This document shows positions 5,710 to 10,831 of a DNA stretch of 10,831 nucleotides, piece after piece. The notes beneath the pieces are model-generated. The model saw only the letters and a program-made list of their open reading frames with translations. It had not been told where the DNA came from and did not search any database. The stretch covers positions 1 through 10,831 of the forward strand of contig JAOXYB010059457.1 of NCBI GenBank assembly GCA_028565635.1, read 5' to 3'. How positions within the stretch are numbered: the first letter of the stretch is position 1; every line of letters begins with the position of its first letter. This stretch comes from Phoronis ovalis. Taxonomy: Eukaryota; Phoronida; Phoronidae. The position numbers and the translations under genes were made by a program.

Positions 5710-8700
5710 ATCAATGATTTGTTTATATTTCTCCATAGTTACTGCGAGGATTCCTCAACTGTATCAAGAACAATAGTGTTGAATATTGTAACCATTGGTA
5801 TTGATTAAATGTGTATGTGTACGCTAGCAACTAAAAAAATCAGCCAATCAACTGAACTACATGAGTGTAATCCTCTAGTGCCCACTATTCTTGATAGAGA
5901 TACTATTTACTTTGCATGTTATGAAGCAGTGACTTTTTATCCAAAACTGTTTCATTTTTACTGCATTTAGTTATGACTTGTTTTAACAAAATTAAAATTT
6001 TCAATTTCAGTTTGCCCCTTTGTCTATGTTAAGTATGAATTGGTGTTTTTTCACCTTACTGCATCAAGTTGTACAGATGTGTAGAAACCACCTTGGAATC
6101 TAATTTAAATAATGGGCTGCTCTGTCTTTTTGATAAGACTGATTATAAAAAATGCACTTTAAGAATCTGTATTAAATATTTAAAAAAAACATCTGTCAAA
6201 ATCAATAGAAAATGTAAGAATCTACATTTTATAATCTTGTGCTTTTTATCTAGGCTTTCATTAAAATGCCTTCAGGTGTTCATTTGTTGTAGCAGTATAT
6301 ATTTACTGTTAGTAACCTTGGTAAACAATAGATGCGTCCCCATTCTTTTTTAAATATAATGTTTCCTATTTGTGATGCAAGACAAAATTGAAATGGCTTG
6401 GTAGACTGTATTGACTTGTTTCACATTTTTTGCAAAAGTGAACATTGAAATAATAAAAGTATTTTCCAATTTTCTTAAGATATATTTCAACTGGAGGTGT
6501 ATGTAAAATGGCATTACCGAACTCTCATTATGTTCTCACAAGTACATCAGGATTACATAACTATTTGCAGGACTTGTTACATTTACTTTTGCCAACCAAA
6601 GCAACAGGAAAAAATGAGCAATCCTGAAACAATTTTTTATTTAATATGCATGTGTTGCAAAAAATATGAAACTAGTCTATTTGTGTACTCCATCCAGCTG
6701 TTTTTACATTGTTCTGCATCATAAAAAAGATAAAGCATTTTAGAAATTATAATTAAACTTGATATTTTATATAGAGATAAAAGTTTTAACTAAAATCCTT
6801 AGCTTTAACAGAAAGCATTATAGCACAACATATCATATTTTGAGTATCTATATAAATTATACAAATTTGTCTATTTTATCTAATTTAACATGGTTTTCCT
6901 AGTCATTGGCTTTAAAAAAAATCAATGACGCAAAAATTATTCTATACTAACTCAAGTATTCCCCTACATAACATTATACAATTTCATATGATCATAATTC
7001 AATGAAATAAAAAGCTTGTGATGACATTTTTATAATGCTGAACCAGATTTACTTTATGAACAGTTTTACTGTTTTTAAGAATTATTAAAAAAGACATTTA
7101 TAGAACTCATAGACCTATAGAACAAAACACCTTTAAAAAAAATGGCAAGGAATAACAGAATTGTTGCAAGCTTAAACATTGTTTTAATAGAGAGTTTTTG
7201 TACTTACATTGTTGATATGGCATAACCAATATTACGTATGTTTATGATTTAATTTGTAGAGGAAAAATTTTGAAAAATATTGTAAACAACATTTTTATAG
7301 CCAGCCATTTCTAACAAATAAAGACACAGACCTAGTGATATAAGGACATTGCAAGTCTTGTTAGACTGGATACCAATGACAACAAAATAAAGAAATACAG
7401 ATCACGGCCTACCCCGCAGTGTAGTAAAAATTTTAAAGCTCAGTTGCTCAAACATTAAAGCAATGGTTCAGAGATATTTTGTTGTGATATATAACTTTCA
7501 CTTAAAAATGGGCATAATTTACTTAAAATGACAAAAATCACAGTTTAAAAATGCCTTTTTTATCAAAAAATGACGGGTTTCTTTAGTGGAGGGGAAGCCT
7601 GCAAAGTGCTGGGACAAGGTTAATTCAGGTGACCTACAATGCATTATAGGGAAAAAGTTTATTGGCCATATATGCCAGCACAAAAAATTATTTGTAGGCT
7701 AGAGACGTAATTATCTTGATTAATGACTGGAAAAAATTGGAATATCAGGCAAGATATTATAAAAACATTTATTACCATTGAAGTGCATGGGAAAATTAAT
7801 TGTGTACTTATACCAGATACAAGGAGATAGAGAGAATTGCTACCAGTACCAATTGATGATAATTATTATTAGTAGTAGTAGTAGTAGTAGTCTTCTTGCA
7901 ATTTTTTTGTAAATCCCATTCAATATGATGTTACCTTGCCCTTTGTGTTCTTCCAAATGATATCTCTGACACGAATGTTTAATTAATAAGATTTTTGTCT
8001 ATATATGCTGATTATTTTTTTATATTTCTTGTACTATCTCCCAGGTAGAATCAATAATTAAAGCATTTATTGTTTGAAATGTTTCTTCCATTTGTCTACA
8101 TATGATTGATTGTTCATCCAAACTTTGATGTTCAGTTATTTGTTTTGAGGATTAAAATGTCACTTAATTTACATTCAGTTTAAATTTACACTCCTGTTGG
8201 TATTTTTTGTAAAATGTGCTATACTTTATTTCTTATGTCATTTATTTATTGTTACCATCTCAATAAATTTAAGTAAAATGAAATAACATCCTCTTGAAAC
8301 TGGTTTGCTTTAAGAGTTAATAAGGTTCTTTGATAAAGTCTACATGCTATGTAGTCAGAGCTTAATTTTCAGAACTGTTTCAGCCCCATACAAATTTTAT
8401 GCATGTATTACTTCACCTGACCCTATTAACAACCATGTTGTTATTGATTACAACTTTACTTTAAATATATAAAAAAACTGATAAAGATATAACACAAACA
8501 GGATTCACAAAAAATGGCCCGTATACCAAAAAAATTATCAAGTGGTTTGATGTTCTTATAACTGCAGATGTGACATACCTGTATTATCTTGATCTTTAAA
8601 TTACTTTTGTTTTGATCATTAAATTATTTGCAGGTAACATTCCTTAGGAAAATAGACATATTTGGCATTTAAGATTTATCAGAAATTTGTTATTATTAAG

Positions 8701-9249
8701 AATGTTTTTACTGGCAATGCATGTTTAGAGTTTTAAGACTCTTAAATTCAAGCAATGAGATACAGGTAACAAGCAAAGTGTGTGCGAGGTAAAAGAAAAC
8801 GCCTCAATTCTTTTTATAGAAATGTCAGTAGAAATACAAACTATTAGTGTTTTTTTATACTTTGGATGTGGTAGACATACACACTTTACTCTTAGTTGTA
8901 TTTGAGAATCTTAATCTCTGTTATTATGAATAATTAATGAGGACAGTGCCATCTTCTTATTTCAGGCTTTGCCTAATAGAATAATAAATAGTTAACTATA
9001 GATATGTATTAATATTAGTAGTAACATGCAAAAATACATTTGTTAATTTTTTTTTAGTCCAGCGAGTAGATTAATGGCACCTGATTGCTGGTTGACTAAT
9101 AAATTATAAATTGTTGTTGAACATTCCCTGTGCTTAGTAGCAACTTCACGTACTTTCAACAGTTGCAGCAAAAAATATCAAAGTAACACAATATAGAAAG
9201 TTATTTGGTTGTGTATAAAGTGTGTCTGAATTCAAGACATTATAAATAA
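5710..9249. other. AT-rich non-coding region, no supported gene
   Basis: Upstream of the secreted protein gene I see no open frame with coding character, no tRNA and no convincing exon. The longest open stretch (about 6039-6353, plus strand) is within chance expectation for this length and composition and begins without ATG. A microsatellite lies at 7861-7890, an imperfect 23-base tandem duplication at about 8589-8631, and an isolated minus-strand donor-like GTAAGTAC at 7207-7200. The block 7570-7690 is somewhat less AT-rich and may be an old repeat. Confidence 0.6.
7862..7890 (+). repeat. Compound microsatellite (ATT)n(AGT)n
   Basis: ATTATTATT runs directly into seven AGT units (about 7871-7891). 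It is a simple sequence repeat, probably polymorphic, with no associated SINE-like sequence that I recognise. Confidence 0.9.
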
Positions 9250-9633
9250 CAGGCCCGTCAGATGGGGGGAGGGGGGTGCGTTGGGTGCAAACACACACCC
9301 CTTTTGAAATAGGAGGAACATATTTAATAATAATGCACCCCCCTTTTGAAATGAGAGGACCATTAATGTAACGTTAATGCACCCCTTTTTGAACTGACAG
9401 GAAAACATGCACACCTCCCCCCTTTTGAACAGGAAGAAATTTTTGCTTTATTACGTTACTGCTTACTGCGGGCGTATTGTTAGCATTGGATTTTTTTCCT
9501 TGTCAATTTTTTTCAGCAGCACAGAGACGTTTCAGCGATCTTTTTAGATTACTGAACTGATATTTTCTGAAATCGGTAATTCTTAAAACACTACAAATTC
9601 ACCCCCCTTTTGAAAAAGTGTCTGACAGCCCTG
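9250..9633. mobile_element. 384-bp non-autonomous DNA transposon candidate (MITE) with internal CCCCTTTTGAA repeats
   Basis: The left end CAGGCCCGTCAGA (9250-9262) and the complement of the right end, CAGGGCTGTCAGA (9633-9621), match at 11 of 13 positions. AATAA flanks both sides (9245-9249 and 9634-9638) as a possible short target duplication. Inside each end, G-rich and C-rich tracts (9264-9277 and 9601-9608) also oppose each other. CAGGG-type ends recall hAT elements, but those duplicate 8 bp and only five match here. No transposase is encoded, so any mobility would need one from elsewhere. Confidence 0.6.
9297..9430 (+). repeat. Four tandem-like CCCCTTTTGAA units within the MITE
   Basis: Units read ACCCCTTTTGAAAT (9297), ACCCCCCTTTTGAAAT (9337), ACCCCTTTTTGAACT (9381) and CTCCCCCCTTTTGAAC (9415). 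The spacing is about 34-44 bases. Most are preceded by GCA or CAC and followed by a purine-rich AGGA-type stretch. A fifth copy, ACCCCCCTTTTGAAAA, sits at 9601 beside the right terminal repeat. Similar motifs, often as transposon subterminal sequence, occur widely in invertebrate DNA in my recollection. Confidence 0.75.
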
Positions 9634-10831
9634 AATAACCACACTGTTGTGAACTCATATACGGTGCAAATCTTTTGCAAAAAATGTGAGAAACTAATTT
9701 AAACCTTTAAAAATGCTTTAAATACATTTTAGTATTTTATTCATAAAACATATCATTTCACATTAAATATCAAAATGAATTATATGAAATTTGAATTATA
9801 TGAAAAATCCAATTCTTGAAAGTGATGTTTGAGTTAACAAGCTTATCATATAATTTAAAACTTCACTGACAAGAGGATTTTAAGAGTATCACCAGTAGAG
9901 GATGTTTTGGAACCTACAATTGTTCATATATGATTTGATATCAACACAGTAGTTTCATTTTACTGTGTACCTGGCAATAATAAAAGGATTCTGTTCTTAT
10001 TTATTTATCTGAGCTCTTGTTGTAGTAACACTGTTCAGTCGAGTATAAGAATCTTGACTGGCAACATTTCATTGGAAACTAAAAACTACCTTATATATAT
10101 ATACTTACTGTTTTTTGTATTATAACTATAAGTGGTAGTCAACTGATTTAAATAGCGATTTCTTTAAGCAAATTAACAAGTTTTGAAGCTAAAGCTTCCC
10201 TGTTGATGTTAGGTTAGCCAACAGATCAATTATTGGCAACTAAATGAATGATACAAAATGATACAAAGCACTAGATAATTTTCACAAATCCCATTTTTGA
10301 ATTCCCCAATCTTTTATTTCAGTGCAACAAATAATGACACTATGAATCATTTATCACCCACCAGTACCTGTTTCTGCATGTGTGTGACTGGTGTTGCTAT
10401 GGGAAATTTCTATAATTAATCCTGATTACTGTATTTTTTCAAATGTATTGAACTTTACTAGTTCTCTGATTTAACGGAGGTTAACTAATATGTAAATTAA
10501 GTAGCAAATGGTACGAAAAAATATTCAGCCATAAGTATCACAGATTTGTATTATCAATGAACAGAAAATAAAATATTAATTTTCATCATTTCAAATTTTT
10601 GTTTAATTTTCTTTAATATGCAAAACATGATTAAGATCGTTTTATATTCTTCACATGTTTATTTTATACAATTGAGCACAAAAAGAAGTGTTTAAAATAT
10701 ACAGTCAATAATGCATGTGCAGCAGACCTTGACTACCTGGATAAACTTCAATGAAAATTTATACCATTCATATTCAAATTATTTAAGTAATTTTTTTAAA
10801 AGGTTTGAAAAAACCCAGCCATATGAACATG
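9634..10831. other. Right flank, AT-rich, no supported gene
   Basis: There is no convincing coding sequence. Noted items are a direct duplication of GAATTATATGAAA (9777-9789 and 9793-9805), a short (TA)n at about 10093-10102, a minus-strand donor-like GTAAGTAT near 10107-10100, and an acceptor-like TCTTTTATTTCAG ending at 10321 followed by about 30 open codons. None can be linked into a gene from this window alone. Confidence 0.55.

Noticed and set aside
6039-6353. Plus-strand open stretch of about 105 codons
   Set aside because: No ATG near its start, AT-driven composition (K, L, I, N rich), no motif, and a length about as expected once by chance in a window this AT-rich. The nearby acceptor-like TTTTCAATTTCAG at 6010 has no partner donor.
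6497-6724. Plus-strand open frame of 75 codons with several cysteines
   Set aside because: No splice or promoter support, no recognisable cysteine spacing, and a length within chance.
7209-7315. Minus-strand exon from acceptor TTTATTTGTTAG to donor GTAAGTAC
   Set aside because: All three frames carry stops, including the ATG-led frame MAGYKNVVYNIF that ends after 19 codons, so it is not coding.
9232-9414. Minus-strand open frame of 60 codons with repeated FQKG
   Set aside because: It is a translation of the CCCCTTTTGAA repeats in the MITE. The repetition comes from the DNA repeat and not from selection on a protein.
1-10831. CRISPR array, prokaryotic operon, prophage or rRNA genes
   Set aside because: No regular spacer repeats, no adjacent co-directional ORFs, and intron-exon structure throughout the only gene.

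Overview
This window is animal nuclear DNA, most likely from an invertebrate. It is very AT-rich, coding sequence occurs only as short exons with GT/AG splice sites and introns of about 0.8-1.3 kb, and it carries (TTA)n/(AGT)n microsatellites, a SINE-like tail and a small inverted-repeat transposon. There is no bacterial-style gene packing. The phylum cannot be fixed from this sequence. A mollusc or other lophotrochozoan, or a cnidarian, would fit, but that is a guess.

The left half (about 477-5609, minus strand) holds one gene that I could assemble from splice sites and reading phase. A TATA-like box lies at 5702-5708. A tiny first exon (5595-5609) and a 40-nt second exon (4297-4336) together encode a signal peptide. 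Three exons then follow (3129-3284, 1919-2290, 477-629), each encoding one cysteine-rich module with the core C-x4-C-x-C, resembling EB/EGF-like modules of secreted invertebrate proteins. All three module exons are phase 1-1, and the frame stays open across every junction for 245 codons. The product should be a secreted, disulfide-rich modular protein of unknown function. It is incomplete in what can be proven: the last visible donor (476) leads to an exon that is either beyond the window's left edge or a very short terminal exon near 209.

The introns are informative. Intron 2 contains a decayed second copy of the first module exon (about 3365-3497), with its acceptor kept but with a stop codon and frameshifting gaps. 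Just downstream of the live exon the frame stays open for about 54 further codons with five cysteines, possibly an alternative C-terminus or another relic module. Intron 2 also holds a near-perfect 42-bp hairpin, intron 1 a 600-bp diverged foldback element, and intron 4 a retroposon-like tail ending in (TTA)n.

The right half (about 5710-10831) has no gene I can support. It looks intergenic or intronic to something outside the window. Its clearest feature is a 384-bp transposon-like element (9250-9633) with CAGGSC-type terminal inverted repeats and repeated CCCCTTTTGAA blocks. Several isolated splice-like signals are recorded as leads only.
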